From: Pseudisothecium myosuroides
Taxonomy: Eukaryota > Streptophyta > Bryopsida > Hypnales > Lembophyllaceae
NCBI GenBank assembly: GCA_951799445.1
Contig: OX637288.1
Location: 29,801,288 to 29,865,287, forward strand
Direction of reading: 5' to 3'
Length of the DNA: 64,000 nt
How positions within the stretch are numbered: the first letter of the stretch is position 1; every line of letters starts with the position of its first letter. The notes below the pieces were generated by a model, which saw only the letters and a program-made list of their open reading frames with translations, made no database searches and was not told where the DNA came from. This document shows positions 12,675 through 24,501 of the stretch, in pieces. A program made the position numbers and the translations under genes.

Positions 12675-13419
12675 TTAACCCCTAAATGACGGACCTATGA
12701 CCACTGATTCCAAGCCTCATTGCCCAACACTCAATTTGCTGCCATTTTGCATCTAGATATGTATGAAAAATTCTATATTTATTTTTAAGAGATGAAATTA
12801 CATGTTTCCTTTACCTCACAAAAAATTTAGATTTTTTTGTGGAAAATTGATTTTTTTAGGAATTTTTGAAGAAAAAGTGAAGAAAAATCATATTAAATCG
12901 AAAATTATTTCAAAAAATCTGAAAATTTCACCATGTGTGTATATTACAATGACAAACATCATGATATAAACTCAATTTCCGTGTCATTCTATAATTAGAA
13001 ATTAATAGACATTGAAAATACACTCAAAGTTCAAATTGCAATAAAATACTCAATATTAGGAATTTTTTCAAAATTCAAATTAGAGTAGAAACTAGAATAC
13101 ATGATCTTCATTTTGTTAGTTGGACTCAAACTCAAAAAATATGATTTTTGTGGAGAAATTTCAAATTTAGAGCGAGGAGCAATAACTTCCTAAAATACTC
13201 TAAAATAGCATATTTTGTGATCTGTTTTTTTAAGTAACTTCTCATTTCCGTGAAGACAAACATTGGAAAGAGTACAAACTCTATTGAATACTCTTCATAA
13301 CCCAATATGAAAGGTCAACAAGGAAAAGGAGGATGAAAAAATGCTTTTGAACTCTCTTTTTCTCAATAGTGTTGTCATTGGAACGCCACGGAATGGCATT
13401 TGCGGCGCTCCAGGGTTAA
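12675..13419 (+). mobile_element. TTAA-flanked element, 745 bp (family II, copy 1)
   Basis: It begins TTAACCCCTAAATGACGG and ends CCAGGGTTAA. It is exactly as long as the copy at 32290-33034 and similar along its length. The related repeat at 16066-16069 has a single uninterrupted TTAA at this site. It is non-coding. Confidence 0.85.
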
Positions 13420-13420
13420 A

Positions 13421-13571
13421 TATCATTAGATGCAACTATTCATGCTTTGAATGGCTGGTAGATAGATGTCATTATTTATACTTTGCTCACATTCAAAGTA
13501 GACAACATTGGAGAAGACACGGAAGCTTTGAATTGAGCCACAAATTTGAAGAGTTCGAAGACAAGTATTAG
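13421..13571 (+). other. Conserved ORF of about 49 codons (copy 1 of 3)
   Basis: An open frame ending in a TAG at about 13569-13571 contains RCNYSCFE...GSFELSHKFEEF. The same frame and stop are preserved at 16070-16220 and 19355-19506. Function is unknown, and it may be only a repeat-borne remnant. Confidence 0.25.
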
Positions 13572-14544
13572 ACTAGAGAGGTAGGGTACAATAGGCTTGT
13601 GGTTGGCAATTCTCGAGGTAGGGTACAAAAGGCTACCCAAAAGTTATATGATGGCAATTGGCCATTTAGTTTTCTTTGCCTAATATAAAATAGAGTTAGT
13701 TATTTTTGTTTTGCACAATCAACATTGATATCTTATGCAATCTCCCTTCAACATATCATATTTTCAGTTTCAAAAAAACAAAACTCCATTTTTGGTAAAG
13801 TTTTAAGTTTTTTTTCCACAGTTATATAAGAAAATTCACAAAAAATATTGGTGATAAATTTTTAAAACTTGTTTGTGGAGATATATAGGAAACATCAATG
13901 CGTCCATCTTTGCTTCAACAAGCATCTCCAAAAAAGTTCCACACTTTCCTCCAAAGAGATTCAATAGGAGCGTGTTTTGATTGTGTACACCTTGTGTAGG
14001 CAATGTATAGGTTTTTGTGATGCTTTGTGATCAAAGTATAGGGGTCGGATTTTGGACCGTGTTGATTATGGGTATACACGCCTTGAACACACTGGATTGC
14101 AATCCCCACCTAATTGCTTCACAATGTATTCCTCCTCTCTATTTTCGAACTTAAATGTAAGAACGTCTTTTTTGTCTTATACATGAGATTTGTTCGCATA
14201 AATAGAAAAGAATGACAATCATAGATATAGGATATTAAATGAAGATGGAATAGATATAAGTTACATAAAGCATTTAGGCTCTAAAGGCATCTTCCTCCTA
14301 AAATTTTCATTATTTGCACATTTTGCTTTCTCATTGCACTAGAATCGTATAAATATTGTACATTTCAAGAAGTGGACACTTTTAGTGATCACTACGTTTC
14401 AACTTCAAATATTCATAACTAATTCCACAAACCTCCTAAAATGTGAAATGACTTGGATTAGATGCCAATTCCATTTGTCTTTGAATGAAAAAAAAATGAA
14501 TTTTTTTTCAATAAGCGTAAACTCCCCAAATTAATTTCCGGTTC

Positions 14545-15483
14545 TTAACCCCTAAAGGACCATTGTCCCTACGGGGGACAAATGCGTTTTCGGGCAGGTA
14601 CCTACGGGCTGAAATTTTCTCCTGATTTTTTGAAACTTTTTTTGGAGGTAGAAAAACTGATTAGCTTCAAGGGAATATAATTTTTTTCACAATTGGTGCC
14701 CGGGAAAAAAAGTTATGACCATATAAGCTCAAAACAGGCTACGGGGGGCAGCTCGGGCAGCAAAAAAAAAAGGGACAAAAATTTGAATTTTTTTTTTAAT
14801 ATTTTTTTTCTCATAGATTATATTTTTGGCTTTCCGGAAAGCTTTGATTCATTTCATTTGGATATGTTATGAGAAAGTTATGGACATTCTTGTTTTTCGG
14901 GCAGTTAAAGCATCTTCTTGAAAAAAATAAATTTGGAATTCATTTCTGAATGCAATTTTTCAAATTTTTCAAATTTTTTTTTGGATGGTCTGATTTACTT
15001 TTTAGAACAATCTCACCATTGGGATTAGTGCATTTTAAGTCCATCTAAAATATATGAATGTTTTAGATTTTCCTTCTATCTTGTACCTACATCTACTTAA
15101 CAAATTTTTTAAGAATGATAATTAAGTTTTTTTTTAATATTATTTTTTTTCTAGACCCTCAACTCAATTCTCCACTATAAAAAATAAAAGCTCAAAACTT
15201 TGTAGTGCAAAAATTTTAAGTTAAAAATGTTTAAAGTCAAAAAATCTAGTCCCGCAATGTGCTGAAAAACTTGTTTTTTTCACTTTAAATGCAAATGTCT
15301 TGCAATCTGTGCGGTCAAAAATTCTAAAAAAAATTCCACGCGTTCTTATACTAGTTAGGTGTAAGATCCTACGGTTGGATGTGAAAAATAAACATTTTTC
15401 AATTTTTTTTAATTCTTTGCTATAGAAATGGCTGTTTTCAGTGTTTTTTGGCAGAAAAAAGGCCTCGGTCCTTTAGGGGTTAA
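14545..15483 (+). mobile_element. TTAA-flanked element, 939 bp (family I, copy B)
   Basis: The left end is TTAACCCCTAAAGGACC and the right end is its reverse complement, GGTCCTTTAGGGGTTAA. The TIR is perfect over these 17 bases. It is rich in A/T runs with no transposase frame. The matching site in duplication copy 2 (18762-18765) is a single TTAA with the same flanks. Confidence 0.9.
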
Positions 15484-16069
15484 ATGGGCACCTTATGAAC
15501 CTCCTACCTTAGTATGATATAAATAGGTAGGGGTTGCAATTTGGTGTGCCAACCTTCAAAGAAATATACATGATTCTCCTATAGGACTTGCCTTTTGCAC
15601 ATTAATATATAAGGAAAGTGACATTATTGAGAGCATTATTAAAAGCACATTGTACCTATGGTTTCAAAAATTTGTTTATTGGTACAAATATTTTTGAATG
15701 AGTTTGATTATCTTACAACATCTTCACTCCATTCTAATACTCCGTATAACATTATTCATTCCACAATAATAGCATGACAAAGGTAGTATATTCTACCTTC
15801 ATTAAGTGTTGAAAAGTCAACTACTTATATTAGTAGATTTATTATATAAGAGCAGTTTGGCTTTTGTTGTTACTAGAATTCAATTCCAAGAGATTTGCAT
15901 ATCAATCTCACCCTTTGCCTTTGAAATTAGCCAACTGAATTCAATGACCCACCCTTTGAAGTTAGCTGGATAGCACTCTCACCTTGCCTAGGCATAGCCA
16001 GTACACCAAATTCATAAGTCAAATGTGTAAAGAGACTATGGTCCACAAGTATGGGTTGTAGTTCTTTAA

Positions 16070-16220
16070 ATATCTTTAGATGCAACTATTCTTGCTTTGA
16101 AAAGGTGGTAGATAGTTGTCATTGTTCATGCTTTGCTCACTTTCAAAGTAGACAAGGTTGGAGAAGACACGGAAGCTTTGAATTGAGCCATGAATTTGAA
16201 GAGTTTAAAGATAAGTATTA
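16070..16220 (+). other. Conserved ORF of about 49 codons (copy 2 of 3)
   Basis: Same frame and terminal TAG as 13421-13571 (NIFRCNYSCFE...FKDKY). No stop interrupts it. Confidence 0.25.
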
Positions 16221-17830
16221 GATGATAGAGGTGGAGAAGACTGGGCCTGTAGTTCGCAAATTTTGTAGTATGGCTATACAAACTAAGTTGGAATGGAGAT
16301 GTTTTTAGCCAATGCTTTGAAGTGTCAACCAATTTGTTTGTTATTATAGTAGGAATATTTTTTTTGTTATTATTATTAGAATGTGTAAAACACCCCCTTG
16401 TAGTACAATTGTTGAATATTTTTTGCATAATTATTGAATAATAACTTTGTGTCAAATTAGCTTGGGTATGGTGAAAAAAACTAAATCCTAAAACAAAATA
16501 ATGACAAGTTTTTACAACCACCCTCCAACGTGAAATAATTCAAGACAATTGTAACTCCACGTCCACATTCTAGGACAAATAGTATTATGAGCCTTTAGTT
16601 AGCAAGTGACATTGGTACTTTAGGTGGCTACCAAATAATATATCATATGAGTATATTTTGCTAGCTAATAAGGAGCCTTATAGCTCTACAATGCCAAACT
16701 CCTAATAATGGTCCTTTTGAATATTTGGAAATTCTTCTTAAACACCAATGATGAAATCCATTATACCTTCATTTTTGAAAATACGTCATTTTTTCATCTA
16801 CATATTTAAATAAAATAATTTATGCAATTTTGATGCTTTCATCTAATTCTTCTAATAATTATCATCCATTATTTGGTGACAAAGAATGACTTTTTAATTG
16901 CCAAACACAAATTTTAAGAAAAAATTCTTGCTTAAATTTTTTCTTTTAGAAATTTTTTGCAAATAACTAGGATAGGGCATGGACAAAATGGAACCTAAAA
17001 AAAAGCAATGCAATGGTTTAAACTTGTTGGTCTTGCACAATCTCTCTTACTTGAGCAAATTGATTATCTTTACAAAATTTTGGCTCAAATTCATTTTTAC
17101 AATCAACAAGATTTAAATAACAACTATAAACCATACAACAAGTAAACAACATGAACATGAGTAGATTTACAGTAAGTGTAAGCTTGATGTACTAGTTGTA
17201 TTGTTAGCACAAGATAACGCCTAAAGATTATTGCATGTAATATTGGATGTCACTTGGTCAAATTTGATTATAACTTTCACGATATCCATTTTTGGTATTT
17301 ATTTTAGACTAAAAGATGAAGCCTATTTGTTTGTTTTTCCATTTTAAATTTTGAATAAATCCAAAAATCCAATGAGGTATTATAATTGCGTTTCAACTTC
17401 AAAAAAGTTATAACTAATTCCACAAACCTCCAAAAATATAAAACGACTTGGATTAGATGCCAATTCCATTTGTCTTTGAATAAAAAAAAATTGAACTTTT
17501 TTTCAATAAGCCTAAACTCCCCAAATTAACCAGTGTATTTTTTTTCGGCGATTTGGTGCAAAATCGCACCAAATTTTATGGCCTGGCACCAGGCCTATAG
17601 AAAAAAATGGTTCTAGAAAGGTAGAAAATTGCCAGAAAACTTCAAATAAAAAAAAATCATCGATGAAATCGCCAGATTTTGGATGAAAATTGAATTATTT
17701 ATATGTGATATGTGCTATTATAATATTTTCTATCCAGCATGTGGATGAATGTTGAAATTTGGAGCACCACTATAACATTCAATATCTCACCTATGGCACT
17801 TCATTAAAAATGAAAAAATAAACCCTGAAA

Positions 17831-18754
17831 TTAACCCCTAAAGGCCCAAGGCCTTTTTTCTGCTAAAGACACTCAAAATTGCCATTTCTATAGCAAAGAG
17901 TAAAAAATATTGAATTTTTTTTTCACATCTAACCATAGGATCTTACACCTAACTAGTATAAGAATGTTTGAAAATCTTTTTAGAATTTTTGACCGCATAG
18001 ATTGCAAGATATCTGGATTTAAAGTGAAAAAAACAAATTTTTCAGCACATTGCGGGTCTAGATTTTTTTACTTTAAACATTTTTAATTTAATTTTTTTAT
18101 ACTACAGAGTTTTGAACTTTAAATATTTATAGTGGAGAATTGAATTGAGAGTCTAGGAAAAAAAAATTCAAAAAAGCTTAATTATCATTCTTAAAAAAAT
18201 TGTTAAGTAGAAGTAGGTACAAGATAGAAGGAAAATCTAAAATATTAATATCTCTTAGATGGAACTAAAATGCACTATTCCCAATGGTGAAATTATTCTA
18301 GAAAGTAAACAAAACCATGCAAAAAAAAAAAATGAAAAATTTGAAAAATTGCATTTAGAAATGAATCCTACAAATTATTTTTTTCAAGAAGATGCTCCAA
18401 CCACCCGAAAAACAAGAATGTCCATAACTTTCTCATAACAAATCCAAATGAAATAAAATAAAGCTTTCCAGATAGACAAAAATATAATCTATGTAAAAAA
18501 ATTATGTAAGAAAAAAATTCAAATTTTTGCAATTTTTGTTTTGCTGTCCGGGCTACCCCGTCCCCTGTTTTGAGCTTATTTGGTCATAACTGTTGTTTCC
18601 GGGCAACGATTGTGAAAAAAATTATATTCCCACAAAGCTTATCAGTTTTTCTATCTTCAAAAAAAGTTTCAAAAACTCAGGACAAAAATTCAGCCTGTAG
18701 GTACCTACCCAAAATCCCATTTGTCCCTTGAAAAGACAATGGTCCTTTAGGGGT
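17831..18754 (-). mobile_element. TTAA-type element, family I copy C (right TTAA lost)
   Basis: It starts TTAACCCCTAAAGGCCC and ends GGTCCTTTAGGGG followed by TCCA instead of TTAA. Its first 150 bp match the reverse complement of the right end of element B, so it is an inverted family member. The 300 bp to its left (17528-17830) are absent from copy 1 and may be part of the same insertion or of an older one. Confidence 0.75.
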
Positions 18755-19354
18755 CCAGTTCTTAAATGGGCACCTTATAAACATCCTACCTTAGTATGAT
18801 ATAATTAGGTCAGGGTTGCAAATTGGTGTGCTAACCTTCAAAGAAATGTACATGATTTTCCAATAGGACTTGCCTTCTGCACATTAATATGTAAGGAGAG
18901 TGACATTATTGAGAGCATTATAGAGAGCGCATTATACCCGTGGTTTTAAAATTTTGTTTTTGGTACAAATATTTTTGAATGAGTTTGATTATCTTACAAC
19001 ATCTTCACTCTAACCTAATATAATATTATTTATTCATTATTCATTCATTCATTATTAACATTCATTACTACATAGTATGGAGTAATAGCATAAGGTAGCA
19101 TGTTCTACCTTCATCAAGTTTTGAAAAGTCAACTACCAACACTAGTAGATTTATTATAGAAAAGCAAGTTGTTGTTACCAAATTCAATTCCAAGAGATCC
19201 GCAAATCAATTCCAGCCTTTACCTTTGAAGTTAGCCAGTACTCTGACCTTGCTTAGGCATGGACAATACACGAAATCCGTGTGTCAATATATGAAGAGGC
19301 TAGTTGGGAGAGTCCTAGCCACATGGTTCACAAGTACGGATTGTAGTTTTTCAA

Positions 19355-19506
19355 ATATCATTAGATGCAACTATTCATGCTTTGAAAGGTTGGTAGATAG
19401 ATGTCATTGTTCATGCTTTGCTCACTTTCAAAGTAGACAAGGTTGGAGAGGACACGGAAGCTTTGAATTGAGCCATGAATTTGAAGAATTCACAAATAGG
19501 TATTAG
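19355..19506 (+). other. Conserved ORF of about 49 codons (copy 3 of 3)
   Basis: Same frame and TAG as the copies at 13421 and 16070 (NIIRCNYSCFERL...FTNRY). Confidence 0.25.
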
Positions 19507-20396
19507 ATGAGAGAGGTATGGTACAATAGGCTTGTGCTTGGCAATTTTGTAGTGATGGCTGTATAGAAGGCTACCCAAAAGATATGTGATGGCAGCTGGC
19601 CATTCAATTTTCTTTGCCTAATATAAAACATATTTATCAATTTTTGTTTTGCACAATCAATATTAATATCTTACGCAATCCCCCTCAAGCATACCAAATT
19701 TTCAGTTTTTTTTTAAAAAAACTTCATTTTTGGTGAATTTAAAAAAAAAATCCACGATTTTACATGAAAATTCACAAAACATATTGGTGATGAATTTTAA
19801 GAAAAAATTGCCAAGATATGTAGGAAACATCCATGCATACATCTTCACTTCAACAAGCATCTCAAAAAAGTTCCACAATTCCCTCCAAAGAGATTTCAAT
19901 GAGGTTTGTCTAGTGCCCTAGTTTTAGAAAATAGATATCTCTTCACATTAATTAGATTTCTAATAGGAATTGTACCATCACGCTCAAATGAATGTTATTA
20001 TGTTAAAACTAATTTATCCATTATTATTATTATTATTAGAATGCACAAAATACCCCCTTGTAGTACACTTGTTGAATATTTTTGCATAATTATTGAATAA
20101 TAACTTTGTGTCAAATTAGCTTGGGTATGGTGAAAAAAACTAAATCCTAAAACAAAATAATGACAAGTTTTTACAACCACCCTCCAACGTGAAATAATTC
20201 AAGACAATTATAACTCCACGTCTACATTCTAAGACAAATAGTATCATGAGACCTTAGTTAGCAAGTGACATTGGTACTTTAGGTGGCTACCAAATAATAT
20301 ATCATATGGGTATATTTCGCTAGCTAACAAGGAGCCTTATAACTCTACATTACCAAACCCCTAACAATGGTCCTTCTAAGTATTTGAAATTTTTTC

Positions 20397-21261
20397 TTAA
20401 CCCCTAAAGTTCCATGACTATGTTTTCACCGAAAACACTCAAAAATTGCCATTTTTAGTAGAAGTACCAAATTTTTGAAAAAAAATACTTTTTTGACACA
20501 TGTAACCGTAGGATCTTATAGTAAAATAGTTTTAGAAGATGTGGAAAAATTTCAGAATTTTCCACCATGTGGATTGAAAGATATTAGCATTTGAATTAGC
20601 AAAAATCCTTTTTTTGTCCTTGCAAAAAACAGGGCAGCTACACTTCACAAGGTCACATTTATATGAAAAAATGTCCAGAATGGTGGTGCTTCTTTGAATT
20701 CTTTTTCCTAAACAAGTTGGCTACATGCTTAAAAAATTTCAAATCATTTTGGAATTGTAAATACTAAATTGTTAAGAATTTAATTATGGAATTGAAAAAC
20801 GTCAATTCCAATGCTTGTAATGTTGTAATAAACAACATTCATCCTATGATTTCTTCTTTAAAAAAAAAATATTAAAAATTGAGTTAAATAAACAACTTCA
20901 AAGTTTATTTCAGAGTAGAGAATCCAAAACTACCCGCAAACTAAAAACCCTCATAATTTGGTCAAAATGGAATGATTCAAAGCTTTCCATGTACATATAA
21001 CTCTAAAAAACCAATTTCAATTTTTTTTTTTGAAAAAAGTGTATTTTTTTACATGCCCGGATTGCCCAGTTACGAAAAAAAGTAACATATTTGGCCATAA
21101 CTTTTGACTCCTATTTCCAAATGTCATGAAATTTTGTGCATATGAAAGATATTCCTCCTTTTATTAAAATTTCAACTTAAAATATGGAAATCTCTAGTCA
21201 CATATACGTGCCCAAAATTTCCATACAACCAAAAAACGCATGCCGGTCCTTTAGGGGTTAA
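20397..21261 (-). mobile_element. TTAA-flanked element, 865 bp (family I, copy D)
   Basis: Ends are TTAACCCCTAAAGTTCC and GGTCCTTTAGGGGTTAA. The equivalent place in duplication copy 1 (16738-16741) has one TTAA between the same flanks (TTCTTAAACACCAATG), so the insertion is precise. Confidence 0.9.
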
Positions 21262-21912
21262 ACACCAATGATAAAATCCATGATACCCTCATTTTTGAAA
21301 ATACGTCATTTTTTCATCTACATATTTAAGAAAAAAATTCATTCAATTTTGATGCTTTCATCTAATTCTTCTAATAATTATCATCCATTATTTGGTGACA
21401 AAGAAAGATTTTTTAATTACCAAACACAAATTTTAAGAAAAAATTCTTGCTTAAATTTTTCCTTTTAGAGAAATTTTGCAAATAACTAGGATAGGGCATG
21501 GACAAAATGGAGCTAAAAAAAGCAATGCAATAGTTTTTAATTTGTTGGTCTCTCGCACAATCTCTCTTACTTGAGCAAACTGATTATCTTTACAAAATTT
21601 TGGTTCAACTTCATTTTTACAATCAACAAGATTTAAAAGACAACCATAAACCAGACAACAATATTTGCAACATGAGCATGAGTAGATTTACAGTAAGTGT
21701 AAGCTTGGTAAACTAGTTGTATTGTTTGTGTACAAGATAAACTCTAAAGATTATTGCATGTAAAATTGGATGTCACTTGGTCAATTTGATTATAAATTTC
21801 ACAATATCCATGTTTGATATTGATTTAGATTTAAAAAATATGAAGCCTATTTGTTTTTTTTCCATTTTAAATTTTGAATAAATCCAAAAAATCCACTGAG
21901 GTACTAAATTGC

Positions 21913-22960
21913 AAGCTCAATGTAATAAAATCCAAATTACACAACATTTTTTGTTTTTCATTCTTATTTTCTATTAGGATTTTTCATAAAATTTAAATTA
22001 CATTTAAAATAGAATTCAACCTTCAATATTGGTAAAATATCAAATTTTTCTAATACACATTCTAATTGGCATAATTTTATTACATATTATATTTTAAAAT
22101 TTTGAATAAATATATTTTTCTAAAATTATACAAAAAAATAAAAAAAACATATAGAATGAAATACGGAGTAGTATATTAAAAACATCAAGTAAAGGCAAGA
22201 TTTTGTTTGATAGTGATAATTTTGATTCGTAGGTCATTGCTAAATTTGATTTGAGTGTAAAACATAAAATAAGAATCTTGGAGAAAAATTATCTACGTAC
22301 TATACTTTATCAATACTTGATTTTATTTATCTTTCTTTAAAAAATATTATAATGACAAATTTTCACAAAAGTAATAGAGATTCTTCACATTGATAGACAA
22401 TACACATGAGCTATCCTTGAAGTCATTGGCATACAATATATAAGAGTTATCCTTATTTGAATTGATCTTTACCAAAAATTGTCCCTTTACAATGTCACTA
22501 TGTGCATTCCTATATTTTACTAGAGCTTCAATAAAAAATTAAAAAAATAATTCTTGCCTAATTTTTTAAGAATTTATCCCCTCTCTTTCCTAATATTTGG
22601 AAATTGGAAATCATGGTATCCTTCTCTAGGGATATTGTGGCCATTTATGGGAATTGTGTCCCATTATTCTATATATTTTATGAAGAGATAACCTCTTGTC
22701 CTCTTGGAAACCATTAAATGAAGTATTTGAACCTTGCCGCATATCCATACCTTATTCAATTTTGAATAGGTTGCCTAAATAGCGTAAATTAAATCTTAGT
22801 CTTGCCTAACTTTTGTTTTGGACTTTAATTAAATAGTCGGCACTTCTAGAGTGTAGGAGTTGCTGGTAAATTAAATCTTAGTCTTGCCTAACTTTTGTTT
22901 TGGACTTTAATTAAATATTAGGCACTTCTAGAGTGTAGGAGTTGCTGGTAAAGTAGAGTA
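21913..22960. other. Gene-free AT-rich DNA
   Basis: There is no open frame of note. The only structure seen is the 82-bp tandem duplication at 22784-22947. Confidence 0.6.
22784..22947. repeat. 82-bp tandem duplication
   Basis: AAATCTTAGTCTTGCCTAAC and the following sequence through GTAGGAGTTGCTGG occur twice with period 82. The second copy ends about 15 bp before the large foldback element. Confidence 0.85.
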
Positions 22961-22962
22961 TA

Positions 22963-24499
22963 CAGTGACTCCAAAAACTGAGTCTATACTTCATTCAATT
23001 TCACTCCATACGCCATATGTTGAAAAGAAGTGGACAAAATCCAAGTGAGCAAACATGAATGTTGTAGTGTTCTTTGTGTACTACAATCCTAAAAAAATTG
23101 GAAGCAAAAAGCAATTATGGTTTGGAAGTAAATGAATTCCAAAGCTAACCACCCCATAGACTCAGTTTTTGCGGCAGGGTTCATAATCACTCTAAAAATT
23201 GTCTATGCATCTTTCTTGAGCTTCAATGGCTTGGATATTTTATTGCATGTTGTTGTACACCATTTAAGACCCACTCCCATCGATATTGTAAAAATTTGAC
23301 ATATGTGTGCTTCAAAAAAATTATAAATATAAAAAAATGTAGGTAGTACTAGTTTGAATGGAATTTGAAGATTTTCAATGAATCAAAGACTTGAGATGTC
23401 ATTTACTTTCATAGATGATCTATAGGTTGCAATTTGAACCGTTGTTGCATCTATTTTGACTAGATTTGAAAATATTTTTCTTAATATACTATTAATACAA
23501 ATCATTTTAATTTTAATTTAGCAACAAAAATAATTATTTTAACCGTAATCTTTTTGAATCCAACATATTAGTTTATAAGAGTTGTATTTAGTCCATTTGT
23601 TTGGATTGTAGGTGATTCAATATGATATGACAACATTAAAAGTAAAACCAAAATATTGACAATATGCCTTATTTTTATTTTTATCAATTGCAATTGTTAA
23701 TATTTTTTCATATATTTTTGTTATTCTATAACATACAAAATATATAAATTTATGCAGTAATACATTATTGTATTTCAATTAAAGGATTTTATTGCAAATA
23801 ACTCAATATTTTGGTTTTACTTTTGTTGTTGTCATATCATATTGAATCACCTACAACCCAAACAAATGGACTAAATACAATTCTTATAAACTAATATGTT
23901 GGATTCAAAAAGATTACGGTTAAAATAATTATTTTTGTTGCTAAATTAAAATTAAAATGATTTGTATTAATAGTATATTAAGAAAAATATTTTCAAATCT
24001 AGTCAAAATAGATGCAACAACGGTTCAAATTGCAACCTATAGATCATCTATGAAAGTAAATGACATCTCAAGTCTTTGATTCATTGAAAATCTTCAAATT
24101 CCATTCAAATTAGTACTACCTACATTTTTTTATATTTATAATTTTTTTGAAGCACACATATGTCAAATTTTTACAATATCGATGGGAGTGGGTCTTAAAT
24201 GGTGTACAACAACATGCAATAAAATATCCAAGCCATTGAAGCTCAAGAAAGATGCATAGACAATTTTTAGAGTGATTATGAACCTTGCCGCAAAAACTGA
24301 GTCTATGGGGTGGTTAGCTTTGGAATTCATTTACTTCCAAACCATAATTGCTTTTTGCTTCCAATTTTTTTAGGATTGTAGTACACAAAGAACACTACAA
24401 CATTCATGTTTGCTCACTTGGATTTTGTCCACTTCTTTTCAATATATGGCGTACGGAATGAAATTGAATGAAGTATAGACTCAGTTTTTGGAGTCACTG
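22963..24499. mobile_element. Foldback element with 697-bp arms, TA flanks
   Basis: The left arm 22963-23659 and right arm 23803-24499 are near-identical inverted copies of equal length around a 143-bp AT-rich centre. The ends are CAGTGACTCC...GGAGTCACTG with TA on both sides (22961-22962, 24500-24501), matching Tc1/mariner target use. Within each arm a second, inward-facing terminus-like motif occurs (GACTCAGTTTTTGCGGC at about 23161-23177), which suggests a nested smaller element. No transposase is present. A transcript would form a very long hairpin. Confidence 0.9.
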
Positions 24500-24501
24500 T
24501 A

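Larger units (their letters stand above)
12190..13970 (+). repeat. Older diverged copy of the 14.4-21.9 kb repeat
   Basis: Segments at 12441-12674 and 13420-13960 match 15849-16260 and 19160-19900, in the same order. The block at 12190-12430 recurs at 13965-14200. A TTAA element (12675-13419) interrupts this copy. Confidence 0.7.
14395..17388 (+). repeat. Tandem segmental duplication, copy 1
   Basis: From 14395 the sequence matches 17389 onward, and the two copies abut head to tail at 17388/17389. Shared landmarks are GACTTGGATTAGATGCCAAT, ACCTTAGTATGATATAA and ACACGGAAGCTTTGAATTGA. Copy 1 carries TTAA element B (14545-15483), which copy 2 lacks at that site. Confidence 0.85.
17389..21912 (+). 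repeat. Tandem segmental duplication, copy 2
   Basis: Direct repeat of 14395-17388. It is longer because it holds TTAA element D (20397-21261), element C (17831-18754) and about 300 bp of extra sequence at 17528-17830. Confidence 0.85.

Noticed and set aside
12675..21261. A piggyBac transposase gene inside the TTAA elements
   Set aside because: All copies are under 1 kb, rich in A/T runs and stops, with no DDD-type transposase frame.
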